11,444 nt of DNA from Bdellovibrionales bacterium (GTDB lineage Bacteria; Bdellovibrionota; Bdellovibrionia; Bdellovibrionales; Bdellovibrionaceae). This document shows, in pieces, positions 1 through 7,437 of this stretch (within the stretch, counting starts at the first letter, position 1; each line of letters opens with the position of its first letter). Where the stretch lies: NCBI GenBank assembly GCA_027320785.1, contig DAHVKR010000012.1, positions 1-11,444 on the forward strand, in the 5' to 3' direction. The position numbers were made by a program, and so were the translations under genes. Under the pieces are notes generated by a model. That model was not told the DNA's origin, made no database searches, and was given only the letters and a program-made list of their open reading frames with translations.

Positions 1-1689
1 ACGCCCCTGAACTTCGATATCTTCCCCACTGCCTGGGTTTGAAATCTTCATGGTGACCAGTGAACCTTTCTCGATCATATCCTGAGCTGTAAAAGATAGT
101 CCGCCCTGAGAAAGGGTCTGCATTTGACCTACGATCTCACGGTCACCCATTTGAACTTTAATTCCAGAAGTAATATTGAAACGCTCATATTTACGACGCT
201 GCTTAGGCTGCATCATGTAGAACGTCATCCAGACACCCAATGGAATCATACAAACGAACAGAGTCAAACCTATAGCTAATCCAGATCCACCCATAGGACC
301 ATCGGAATCACCTAAGTTTTTTACCAGACCACAGCCGCCCGCCGCTCCACCAGCAGTCGAGCTCGCTGCTTCATAATTAGGTTTATAAGATGGTTGAGCC
401 GCCAAAGCTGAAACTTGGTTCTTTGCCATACTTACTAGATTATAAGAATTCACCCGTCCACCTGTTGAAACTTTTCCGCTAAAACTAGGTTTTGTATTCA
501 CAGTGGATAGGATCATTTGCTTAATTTGATAACCCGTTAACTGAGGCGCCTCACGCCACGCCTGGGCGGCAATACCTGCAACAAAAGGTGCTGCCATACT
601 CGTCCCTGACATCAAAGCATACGTATTTCCAGGATAAGTTGAGTAAATGTAATACCCTGGAGCTGCCACAGGAACTGTCGAAGCCCCATAATTGGAAAAC
701 GAAGCTAAGTTATCACTATCCGTGCTCGCGGCGACAGCAATATTACTGGGCACATCATAGCTAGCTGGATACATAGGAGTGGCATCATTATTAGAAGCGT
801 TGTTGCCCGCCGCTGTCACGACAATCACTTTATTTTGATAAGCGTAATTTAAAGCATCCAAGAGAGAGCGACTGTAAGTCCCTCCTCCCCATGAACAATT
901 AATAACCTTAGCCCCATTATCCACGGCATAATAGATGGCGCGAATGGCATCACTGGTGGCACCAGATCCTGTCGAATCTAAAAACTTCAAGGGCATAATC
1001 TGAATTTTTGAGAGGTCTAGTGACGACGAAAAAATATCCAAGCCTGTTCCGACCACAATCCCCGCAACGTGAGTCCCATGACCTTCGTCATCTTGAGGTG
1101 AATTGTTATTAGCATTAAAGTTCCAACCATACACATCGTCAACATAACCATTAAAATCATCATCCACACCGTTACTGGGGATCTCGGCTGTATTTGTCCA
1201 AAGAGCTTGGGATTGAGTGAAAACAGTGTGGGTTAGATCCACACCCGTATCAATAATGGCAACAATGGGCCGGTTGTTTACATCATAAGGAGACTGGATA
1301 CCCCATGACTGAAGCACCTGCACGGGAGCGTAGTTTTGCTGGTAAACTGTGGAGGACAGAGCTTGAACCTGCCCCTCAGAAAGAATCTGGGGCGCTCCAT
1401 TCGATCCATTTGCAGGAACCGTTGGAATCTTAGAAAGAATATAGTTGGGTTCAATATAATCCACATCAGGGTCTTGAGAAAGGGTCTGGAAGTCTTGAGG
1501 ATTATCTAATTTCAACTGAAATAGGCCAGCCTGAGGCACCTGCCCCTTAAAAGTCATCTTACCGGTCACTTTGGATTGAATCATCTGTGCCGATCGACCA
1601 CTTTTTAGTTTAATCAGATATTCGCCAGGCACGGCCTCCAAAGAAACCTGAGCCATGGCAACACTCGCTAAGAGCCAATACATCAACAT
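1..1689 (-). CDS. Subtilisin-like serine protease (S8) with transmembrane helix and C-terminal PilZ-like domain, partial
   Basis: The minus-strand frame is open from an ATG at 1689 to the window edge: 563 residues, 3' end missing. A short signal peptide (1-13, MLMYWLLASVAMA) precedes an I9-like propeptide (about 21-83, PGEYLIKLK to YIEPNY). The S8 catalytic domain (about 117-420) is complete: Asp147 in AIIDTGVD, His204 in GHGTHVAG, oxyanion Asn296 in AAGNN and Ser364 in SGTSMAAP. An Asp-rich segment at 172-191 (NGVDDDFNGYVDD) looks like a calcium site. A Gly/Ala/Ser linker with GGCG (451-454) leads to one hydrophobic helix (about 469-493), a basic QPKQRRK stretch, and a PilZ-like region from 498 with RKYER (RxxxR) and LSQGGL. 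By the positive-inside rule the protease faces the periplasm or exterior and PilZ the cytoplasm. In the PilZ (D/N)xSxxG motif the first residue is Thr525, so c-di-GMP binding is not assured. ATG 1683 is an alternative start; the RBS (GAAGAG) is weak. An in-frame stop lies 17 codons upstream. Subtilase identity is near certain; PilZ is likely. Confidence 0.93.
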   Translation of the reverse strand, partial: MLMYWLLASVAMAQVSLEAVPGEYLIKLKSGRSAQMIQSKVTGKMTFKGQVPQAGLFQLKLDNPQDFQTLSQDPDVDYIEPNYILSKIPTVPANGSNGAPQILSEGQVQALSSTVYQQNYAPVQVLQSWGIQSPYDVNNRPIVAIIDTGVDLTHTVFTQSQALWTNTAEIPSNGVDDDFNGYVDDVYGWNFNANNNSPQDDEGHGTHVAGIVVGTGLDIFSSSLDLSKIQIMPLKFLDSTGSGATSDAIRAIYYAVDNGAKVINCSWGGGTYSRSLLDALNYAYQNKVIVVTAAGNNASNNDATPMYPASYDVPSNIAVAASTDSDNLASFSNYGASTVPVAAPGYYIYSTYPGNTYALMSGTSMAAPFVAGIAAQAWREAPQLTGYQIKQMILSTVNTKPSFSGKVSTGGRVNSYNLVSMAKNQVSALAAQPSYKPNYEAASSTAGGAAGGCGLVKNLGDSDGPMGGSGLAIGLTLFVCMIPLGVWMTFYMMQPKQRRKYERFNITSGIKVQMGDREIVGQMQTLSQGGLSFTAQDMIEKGSLVTMKISNPGSGEDIEVQGR

Positions 1690-1824
1690 ATTTGTACTCT
1701 TCGGCCAAAAGTCGGGGTAGCTTAAGATACAATTTGAGACCGAGAACTTTCAGCTGAAGTCTTAAAATAGGACGTTTCTTGAGGCAAAGCAGGATCATCT
1801 TGATACGTGGCAAAGGGGGTGTTC

Positions 1825-2442
1825 GTGGCAAAAATGAGAACAATCTTTTTACGGGGTCTCATGACCCTTCTACCTATCGCCGTCACAATCTATATTCTCT
1901 ATACCGGAGTGGTTATATTTGAAGATATTTTGGGAGGTCTGATTCGCTCCCTTCTTCCAGAACATACATATATTCCAGGTCTCGGTTTCGCTTTTACGAT
2001 TTTGCTGATATTTCTTTTTGGACTTCTACTCAATAATTTAATCTCACAAACTCTTTTGCAAAAACTGGAAGAGGGACTTAAGTCCATCCCCCTAATCAAA
2101 GCCGTTTACTCTCCTTTGCAAGATCTGATCAACCTTTTCTCAAACAACAAGGGTATGAGGAGCGTTGTCCTCGTCAAATGGCAAGAGGATGGACCCTACA
2201 CAGTCGGTTTGATTACACGTGAAACTTTCGATGAATTTCCCAGCCTTCAGAACGAAGGTTTAGTCGCTGTCTTTATTCCTTTTAGCTATGCACTGGGTGG
2301 ACAAACTCTTCTCTTCAAGAAAAAGAACCTTCAGCCGATTGATATACCAGTAGAAAAAGCTTTACAGCTTTCGATTACAGCTTGGGTCAAAGGTGAGCAA
2401 TCCGACCCTGCGTCTTTAAACAAAAGAGGTTCTTCTAAATGA
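1825..2442 (+). CDS. DUF502 (COV-like) integral membrane protein
   Basis: This is a 205-residue inner-membrane protein of the DUF502 family, related to plant COV/LCV membrane proteins; its biochemical role is unknown. A basic N-terminus (MAKMRTIFLRG) precedes a first membrane segment at about 11-33. A second lies at about 53-73, directly after the family hallmark IPGLGF. The conserved SIPLIKAVYSPLQDL follows, then a soluble part with VVLVKW, YTVGLITRE and a C-terminal GGQTLLFKKKNLQPIDIPVE segment typical of the family. The frame is open back to a GTG at 1807, but GTG 1825 has an AAAGGGGG ribosome binding site 5 bases upstream and is preferred; ATG 1834 is a further alternative with worse spacing. 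It is the first gene of an operon, and its stop overlaps the next start (ATGA, 2439-2442), so the two are probably translationally coupled. Confidence 0.88.
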   Translation: MAKMRTIFLRGLMTLLPIAVTIYILYTGVVIFEDILGGLIRSLLPEHTYIPGLGFAFTILLIFLFGLLLNNLISQTLLQKLEEGLKSIPLIKAVYSPLQDLINLFSNNKGMRSVVLVKWQEDGPYTVGLITRETFDEFPSLQNEGLVAVFIPFSYALGGQTLLFKKKNLQPIDIPVEKALQLSITAWVKGEQSDPASLNKRGSSK

Positions 2443-3830
2443 GTCAGCCCACCCTACTTTCTCCTCTTGCCAAAGCTCAAATTATCAATCTCAATCCTGA
2501 AATTTATGGAACTTTTGCTGAGATTGGAGCAGGCCAAGAAGTCGCACGCCATTTTTTTATGGCAGGGAAGGCCTCACATACCATTGCCAAAACTATTTCA
2601 GCCTACGACATGATTTACAGTGACGAAATTTACGGTAAAGAAAAAAGTGGCCGTTACGTATGTGAATCTCGCCTTCTTAAAATGCTCGATAAGGAATACA
2701 ACCTCCTCCAAAAAAGACTTCACGAGAGTCGAGGGGATCGCTCCACTTTTTTTGCTTTTGCGAATACCGTAGCAACAGGTTCTTCCGAAACCCCACGCTG
2801 TCATGGATGGATGGGAGTTCGGTTTCAAACTCAACCCCAGGGCCCCGCTCACGAAGTTATTCTCCATGTTCGAATGATGGATCGGCATCGACTTCAGCAA
2901 CAGGAGTCCCTCGGCACTCTTGGAGTAAACCTCGTTCACGCTTGTTTTTACCACCGTCAAAAGCCTCATGATTTTATCACCCGCCTTGTGGATAGCCTCA
3001 AAGAAGGACAGATCGTTATTGATTACTTCCGAGCCACAGGACCCGAACTTGAGCATTTTGATAATCGTCGCATGAATATAGAACTCGTCAAAAGACGTCT
3101 TAGTGAAGCTGTTCTTTTTGATGAGAATCAAAACATTCTCAATATCGCCGACTCCACTTATCAAAAATCACTTCTTATTCAAAGAGGCAACTACCGCCCG
3201 ATCACTTCGAGCCATTTCGATATGATGGAAAAGGGAGTGGAGCAACTTAAAGCTGACGTCAAAACTCTTAAACTCAAAACGCAAGACGTGATGGTTCTCT
3301 GCGAAATCGAAATTTCTTCTTCTGATTCCAATATCGACGATATTCTGATGCGCATGGAATCACTTTCCAACTTGGGTCTTAAAACTCTTGTCACCCAATT
3401 CCCACTTTATTATCAGCTCAAAACTTTCTTCCGCAAATACACACAAAACCCTATGATCTTGGTGATGAATGGATCTCATCTAGGAAAAATATTCGATCCT
3501 CAACATTATCAAGATCTCGAGGGTGGAATTTTCGAAGGCCTTGGAAAACTATTAGACGAGAACACACGTCTTTACATTTACCCGCACAAAACAGCGAAAG
3601 AGTGCCAGACAGCCTCAACTTTCATAGCTCCAGATTCTTCCAAAAAACTTTTTGAACATTTCTACGAGCATGGTCTGATCGTTGATATTGGTGGGTGTGA
3701 TATCACCCATATTTATTACCACTCCGATCAAGTTCGAAATATGATCACTAAAAAAGATAAATCCTGGGAGTCTCTTACTCCCCCCGAACTTGTTTCATTT
3801 ATTAAAAAAACGAAGTGGTTGCAGAAGTAG
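2439..3830 (+). CDS. Conserved protein of unknown function, 463 aa
   Basis: I recognise the style of a conserved bacterial family but no characterised member. From memory, relatives in other phyla carry unreliable names such as TonB-dependent receptor or nicotinate-nucleotide adenylyltransferase, neither of which fits what is visible here. There is no signal peptide, no membrane helix and no nucleotidyltransferase HxGH motif, so it is probably cytoplasmic. The N-terminal block (about 19-65) is highly family-like: NPEIYGTFAEIGAGQEVARHF, then AGKASHTIAKTISAYDM and SDEIYG. Later blocks are FFAFANTVAT (about 104-113), GWMGVRFQ, LGTLGVNLVHACF and LEGGIFEGLGKLL followed by LYIYPHK. The Gly-rich EIGAGQ followed by a charged helix is reminiscent of a nucleotide or phosphate site, but that is speculation. 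It overlaps the DUF502 gene by 4 bp and ends 3 bp from the opposing aminopeptidase stop. Confidence 0.85.
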   Translation: MSQPTLLSPLAKAQIINLNPEIYGTFAEIGAGQEVARHFFMAGKASHTIAKTISAYDMIYSDEIYGKEKSGRYVCESRLLKMLDKEYNLLQKRLHESRGDRSTFFAFANTVATGSSETPRCHGWMGVRFQTQPQGPAHEVILHVRMMDRHRLQQQESLGTLGVNLVHACFYHRQKPHDFITRLVDSLKEGQIVIDYFRATGPELEHFDNRRMNIELVKRRLSEAVLFDENQNILNIADSTYQKSLLIQRGNYRPITSSHFDMMEKGVEQLKADVKTLKLKTQDVMVLCEIEISSSDSNIDDILMRMESLSNLGLKTLVTQFPLYYQLKTFFRKYTQNPMILVMNGSHLGKIFDPQHYQDLEGGIFEGLGKLLDENTRLYIYPHKTAKECQTASTFIAPDSSKKLFEHFYEHGLIVDIGGCDITHIYYHSDQVRNMITKKDKSWESLTPPELVSFIKKTKWLQK

Positions 3831-3833
3831 TTC

Positions 3834-5372
3834 TTACCGACTCTCCAACCACTCGATCAGAGCTTGCACGGATTGACCATTTCCACCGGCGAAGTGGAGA
3901 GGGCCAACGGGGCCACCCCAACCATACATATCCAGGTGAATCCATTTTTTTCCTCGAACAAATTTTTGTAAGAATAAGGCAGCAGTAATGGCTCCCCCAA
4001 AAGAGTCTCCACTATTTTTGAAATCCGCAAAAGCACTGCTGTAAGTTGAAAAATAGCGATCCACCAATGGAAGTCTCCAGTTGAGATCACCACTTCTTTG
4101 TCCCGCAAGAGCGAGCTCTTCTGCTAAATCATCGTCGTTAGTGAAAAGTCCCGCCATCTCGACACCCAAAGCCACTCGACAAGCACCTGTTAAAGTCGCC
4201 ATATCCACGATCACTTCCGGTTGAGCTTTAGATGTGGCGGCCACATCTAAAGCATCTGCTAAGACTAAGCGTCCTTCCGCATCTGTATTGTCAATTTCAA
4301 CTTCGAAACCCGCACGAGATGTAAAAACATCTCCGGGGCGCATGGAATTTCCATCCACTGCATTTTCAGCAATAGCGAGATAGAAATCTACAGGGCCGTC
4401 ATACTGAGATTGATCCACCCAATAAGCCAGTCCCAATGTGGAAGCCGCCCCACCCATATCTTTTTTCATGAGTCTCATGGCAGCTGAAGGTTTGAGATCC
4501 AAACCACCTGTATCAAAAGTAATTCCCTTACCCACAAAAGCCACTAGAGGCTTCGTGGATTTTTTTATTGGTCGATAAGAAATTTTCACTAAACAAGGTG
4601 ATGAAGGAGATCCCTGCCCCACTGCTAAAATCAAATGACACTTTTCTTTTTTAAGTCGTTCTGTATTCCAAACTTCTATTTGAGTTCTCTTCGACCAATT
4701 CATAGATTTAACTGTTTTGGCCAACATTTGAGGGACTTTCAGATTGGGTGGTGTATTCACCAAATGACGTGCCCGATTTACAGCCTGAGCTCGATGAGAA
4801 GCTCGCTTTATCAAATCTTGAAGTGAGTCTCCCTCTTTGTGATAGATGAGTTTCGAATTCGCCAATAAACGAAATGATTTTTCTTGGTCTTTAAAAGAAT
4901 AAGTGGCCATTTCAAGACCTACAAAAGCTCCGAGCTCCATTTCCTCAGAGGTTCCCTCGAAGTGAAGATGAACTTCCTGAGCTTGAAGAGATTTCAGACT
5001 GGCCGCCACCGTTCCCAGCAGATCTCGGCATTTTGCATATAGAGATTCCGCTAAAAGTCCTTGATGGCTTAAGCCTCGAGATTCACGTGGGCGCAAGATC
5101 CAAACAGGTCCAGCTTCTCCAGGTAGCTGCATCCATTCTTTATCTGAATCACGAGCTGCTTTCTTTTCCCAACCAGAGCCCCATTGCTCCACTAGATCTG
5201 CGAGTTGGCTATGCTTAGACTCTCCGAGCAGGTAAACATGTGCGATCACACCCGTGCTTGAGGATTTTTTTGTCGATCGTGAATGTTTTTTTGCAACACT
5301 TTTAGGTTGAGCGGGTTTTCGAGATGAAGCAGCATGGGCTGACTGGGCTTGAAGAATCCAACTAGGGAACAT
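3834..5372 (-). CDS. Leucyl aminopeptidase, M17 family (PepA-like)
   Basis: This is a dinuclear-metal aminopeptidase of family M17 that releases N-terminal residues from peptides; the family forms cytosolic hexamers. The C-terminal catalytic domain (about 195-512) is intact. Metal ligands and catalytic residues are Lys282 and Asp287 in VGKGITFDTGG, Lys294, Asp305 in KKDMGGAAS, and Asp364, Glu366 and Arg368 in the signature NTDAEGRLVLADAL. GGAITAALFLQKFV and the HLDMYGWG segment complete the fold. The N-terminal domain is much more divergent than in E. coli PepA. It is preceded by about 40 residues rich in Lys, Ser, Ala and Pro (KPAQPKSVAKKHSRSTKKSS), which is not a convincing signal peptide. 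The start is well supported: AAGGAG lies 8 bases upstream of the ATG at 5372. At 512 residues the length is normal only because the tail offsets a shorter N-domain. Its role is probably peptide turnover; moonlighting DNA binding as in E. coli PepA cannot be judged. Confidence 0.95.
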   Translation of the reverse strand: MFPSWILQAQSAHAASSRKPAQPKSVAKKHSRSTKKSSSTGVIAHVYLLGESKHSQLADLVEQWGSGWEKKAARDSDKEWMQLPGEAGPVWILRPRESRGLSHQGLLAESLYAKCRDLLGTVAASLKSLQAQEVHLHFEGTSEEMELGAFVGLEMATYSFKDQEKSFRLLANSKLIYHKEGDSLQDLIKRASHRAQAVNRARHLVNTPPNLKVPQMLAKTVKSMNWSKRTQIEVWNTERLKKEKCHLILAVGQGSPSSPCLVKISYRPIKKSTKPLVAFVGKGITFDTGGLDLKPSAAMRLMKKDMGGAASTLGLAYWVDQSQYDGPVDFYLAIAENAVDGNSMRPGDVFTSRAGFEVEIDNTDAEGRLVLADALDVAATSKAQPEVIVDMATLTGACRVALGVEMAGLFTNDDDLAEELALAGQRSGDLNWRLPLVDRYFSTYSSAFADFKNSGDSFGGAITAALFLQKFVRGKKWIHLDMYGWGGPVGPLHFAGGNGQSVQALIEWLESR

Positions 5373-5410
5373 GATAATCTCTCCTTATTGCGATTGATTG
5401 TTGCACAAAA

Positions 5411-5429
5411 TTCTTTCAAAATGAAAGGA
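5411..5429 (+). promoter_or_regulatory. Small inverted repeat over the RBS of the 5429 gene
   Basis: CTTTCA (5413-5418) and TGAAAG (5422-5427) form a perfect 6-bp inverted repeat with a 3-base AAA loop. It can be extended by T5412-G5428 and T5411-A5429. In mRNA this hairpin would include the only purine-rich RBS candidate (AAAGG, 5424-5428) and touch the start codon. It is short and AT-rich, so it may be chance. It lies in the 56-bp gap between the divergent aminopeptidase and phosphatase-fold genes, which must also hold both promoters. I could not recognise clear -35/-10 pairs there. Confidence 0.3.
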
Positions 5430-6445
5430 TGATGTGGCCCGACCAAAAAGATCAAAATCTGAATTTGAAGTTCACCCTCTTAAATGCAGAAAACCTTTTC
5501 CTACTCTTTGATCAAAAACCCGACGAAAGCGCTCTCAGCCTCGATGAAGCTCAATGGCAAAAGCTTTCCTCTTCGGTTTACGAAAACAAACCTCTTCATA
5601 AGGTTCTTGAGCTGAAAAGGGCCATCACTGAAATCAATCCTGATATTCTCATGCTGTGTGAAGTAGGAGGAGAAGAGTCTCTCAAAAACTTCAACGAGCT
5701 CTTTCTGGGCAATCAGTACTCAACGGCCTTGATTGAAGGCAATTCAGATCGTCATATCCACATTGGCTTCCTGATCCGAAAAAACATGCCTTTCTATTTT
5801 GACCTTCAGTCCAATAAAAATAGAGCCATTAATTTCAACTACCCCCAGGATCTACAAGCTGACAAACCCTTCTCAAGTTTGAAGTTTTCTCGCGATGTGG
5901 TGGAATTACGATTGTTTAAAAACAATCCGGATCATCCCTTCTTGATCATTCTGCTCAGTCACTTAAAATCCCATCTAGATCCAGAGAAAAAAGACTCCCA
6001 TGGATTTGAACGACGGAGGGCAGAATTGAAAACGCTCTTAGAAATTCAAGCCGAAATGCAAAAATCCTACCCTGAAACCCCTCAAATTATCGCGGGGGAC
6101 TTCAATGGAAATGCCTCGCGACTGCAAACCGAAGAAGAGTTTCGTCAAATTTACGAGACAACTGCCCTTGAAGATGTTCTTCAGATTCAAGAAGTAACAC
6201 CTGATAAACGCTGGACTTTTTGCCAGGTTCGAAACAACCAAAAAGTCGAGACCAAACAGTTGGACTATGCTTTTTTAACGCCCAGCCTTATTTCTCATTT
6301 AAAAGCAGGCTCCAGCTACGTCTATCACTATAAAGATGAGTATGGCCTCGAATTAGACCCCCCTGTGACGCTTGAGGCAAAAGTGAGCCTTCCCTCGGAT
6401 CATTACCCCCTTGTTTTTGAACTTGAAAAATTACCCATTTGGTAA
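5429..6445 (+). CDS. Endonuclease/exonuclease/phosphatase (EEP) family hydrolase
   Basis: This 338-residue protein has the EEP (DNase I-like) fold, a Mg2+-dependent phosphoesterase family that acts on DNA, inositol phosphates or sphingolipids. The catalytic motifs appear in order: LLNAENLF (Asn19), ILMLCEVGG (metal ligand Glu78), LLSHLKSH (His178), AGDFNGN (Asp224, Asn226), LDYAF (Asp279) and SDHYPL (Asp324-His325). All residues needed for catalysis appear present. There is no signal peptide, so it is probably cytoplasmic. NAENLF and the GDFNxN block resemble bacterial EEP proteins usually left as generic endonuclease/phosphatase, so the substrate is open. Two adjacent ATGs (5429 and 5432) are candidate starts; AAAGG just before them is unusually close. 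A start near here is supported because the first conserved beta strand begins about 13 residues in. It is the first gene of a three-gene operon with apaG and pcp. Confidence 0.9.
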   Translation: MMWPDQKDQNLNLKFTLLNAENLFLLFDQKPDESALSLDEAQWQKLSSSVYENKPLHKVLELKRAITEINPDILMLCEVGGEESLKNFNELFLGNQYSTALIEGNSDRHIHIGFLIRKNMPFYFDLQSNKNRAINFNYPQDLQADKPFSSLKFSRDVVELRLFKNNPDHPFLIILLSHLKSHLDPEKKDSHGFERRRAELKTLLEIQAEMQKSYPETPQIIAGDFNGNASRLQTEEEFRQIYETTALEDVLQIQEVTPDKRWTFCQVRNNQKVETKQLDYAFLTPSLISHLKAGSSYVYHYKDEYGLELDPPVTLEAKVSLPSDHYPLVFELEKLPIW

Positions 6446-6453
6446 GAAACAGG

Positions 6454-6849
6454 ATGTCTATGCCAGTTCAAAAATCGAGCACCGTTAGTTTGAAGATATC
6501 GGCCCAGCCTCAGTACATCAGTGATGAATCAAGGCCCGAGCAAAACTATTTCTTTTTCTCTTATAGGATCTCCATTCAAAATAAGGGACATGAAACTATT
6601 CAACTGATGAGCCGTCACTGGATCATTACAGATGGCATAGGAAACGTGGAAGAGGTTCGAGGACCTGGAGTGGTGGGGCTTCAACCCAAGATCCAACCTG
6701 GACAAAACTTCGAATACGAAAGCGCTTGCCCTCTCACAACCTCAACAGGAAGTATGCGCGGTTTTTACACCATGCTGACTGAAAGCGGTGAAAGCGTGCA
6801 AATCGAAATTCCTGAATTTTATCTCGTTAGTCCCCAATCCCTTCACTAA
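6454..6849 (+). CDS. apaG: ApaG domain protein
   Basis: This is an ApaG family protein, a small all-beta (fibronectin III-like) fold. In E. coli apaG lies next to apaH; mutants of the Salmonella homologue were linked to Co2+/Mg2+ tolerance, but the molecular function is unsettled. At about 132 residues it matches the family length (about 125). Characteristic blocks are visible: FFFSYRISIQNKG, IQLMSRHWIITDGIG, EEVRGPGVVGLQPKIQPG, SMRGFYTM and IEIPEFYLVSPQSLH, close to the E. coli protein along its length. The frame extends to a TTG at 6439 inside the preceding gene. ATG 6454, 8 bases after that gene's stop, or ATG 6460, with AGGA 5 bases upstream, is more plausible. No apaH neighbour is visible. 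The gene is followed without a gap by pcp, so it is probably co-transcribed with the genes on either side. Confidence 0.93.
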   Translation: MSMPVQKSSTVSLKISAQPQYISDESRPEQNYFFFSYRISIQNKGHETIQLMSRHWIITDGIGNVEEVRGPGVVGLQPKIQPGQNFEYESACPLTTSTGSMRGFYTMLTESGESVQIEIPEFYLVSPQSLH

Positions 6850-7437
6850 ATGAGCTCAAAATTTTTAATCACGGGCTTCGAGCCTTTTGGTGAAGACAAC
6901 CTGAACCCCACTCAACTTATGCTGGAGTGGGTTCAACAAGATCCTCAACTTTATTCAGTTTTTGAAACTCAACTTCTACCCGTCGTTTATGGTGCTCATG
7001 AAAAAGTTTTGGCTCGTACAGATCTCGATCAATTCGAACGAATTTACTGCTTAGGTTTAGCAGCTGGTAGATCTCGAATTTCTTTAGAAAGAGTCGCCTT
7101 GAATTGGATAGAAAGCTCGCAGCCAGATAATAATGGCATTGTACCTCAGCGTGGTGCTATTGAACCCAAACTTCCAACAGCGCTGTTCAGCTCACTTGAT
7201 TTAGAAAAAATAAAAGATCGTCTACTTTCATCGAATCTACCTGTTGAAATTTCTCTGAGTGCAGGTGGCTACGTTTGCAATCATTTGTACTTTCATCTTT
7301 TAAACTCTTCACTTCGCGAACGAACTCTTTTTATTCACGTTCCCTACTTGGAGTCCCAAGTGAATACAAGCTCTCAGCCTCACGCCACAGAGACACAGCT
7401 CAAACAATTACTTCATATATTAGCTACTGATATTTAA
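6850..7437 (+). CDS. pcp: Pyroglutamyl-peptidase I (peptidase C15)
   Basis: This cysteine peptidase removes N-terminal pyroglutamate (5-oxoproline) from peptides; the family is cytosolic and usually tetrameric. The N-terminal signature is FLITGFEPFGEDNLNP (about 5-20). The catalytic triad is visible as Glu80 in ISLERVALN, Cys143 in SAGGYVCNHLYF and His163 in LFIHVPYL, with the spacing expected from the Bacillus enzyme (Glu81, Cys144, His168) apart from a small deletion before the His. At 195 residues it is slightly shorter than typical members (about 215). The ATG follows the apaG stop directly (TAAATG) and no RBS is apparent, so translation is probably coupled to apaG. Its stop overlaps the stop of the opposing pdxH gene by 4 bp (TTAA, 7434-7437). 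Confidence 0.93.
   Translation: MSSKFLITGFEPFGEDNLNPTQLMLEWVQQDPQLYSVFETQLLPVVYGAHEKVLARTDLDQFERIYCLGLAAGRSRISLERVALNWIESSQPDNNGIVPQRGAIEPKLPTALFSSLDLEKIKDRLLSSNLPVEISLSAGGYVCNHLYFHLLNSSLRERTLFIHVPYLESQVNTSSQPHATETQLKQLLHILATDI

Noticed and set aside
1690..1824. Possible promoters in the 135-bp divergent gap between subtilase and DUF502 gene
   Set aside because: A TAAAAT (1763-1768) resembles a -10 box but no -35 lies at acceptable spacing, and nothing convincing is seen on the minus strand.
1610..1843. 77-codon minus-strand frame spanning the gap upstream of the protease
   Set aside because: It is out of frame with the subtilase and overlaps its signal peptide and the DUF502 start; no domain or RBS supports it.
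2598..3164. 188-codon open frame on the minus strand
   Set aside because: It lies wholly antisense to the well-patterned 463-residue gene, has no recognisable domain and no RBS; it is a shadow frame.
5319..5372. Signal peptide on the M17 aminopeptidase (MFPSWILQAQSAHA)
   Set aside because: There is no basic n-region and no real hydrophobic core; an AHA-A end alone is not sufficient.
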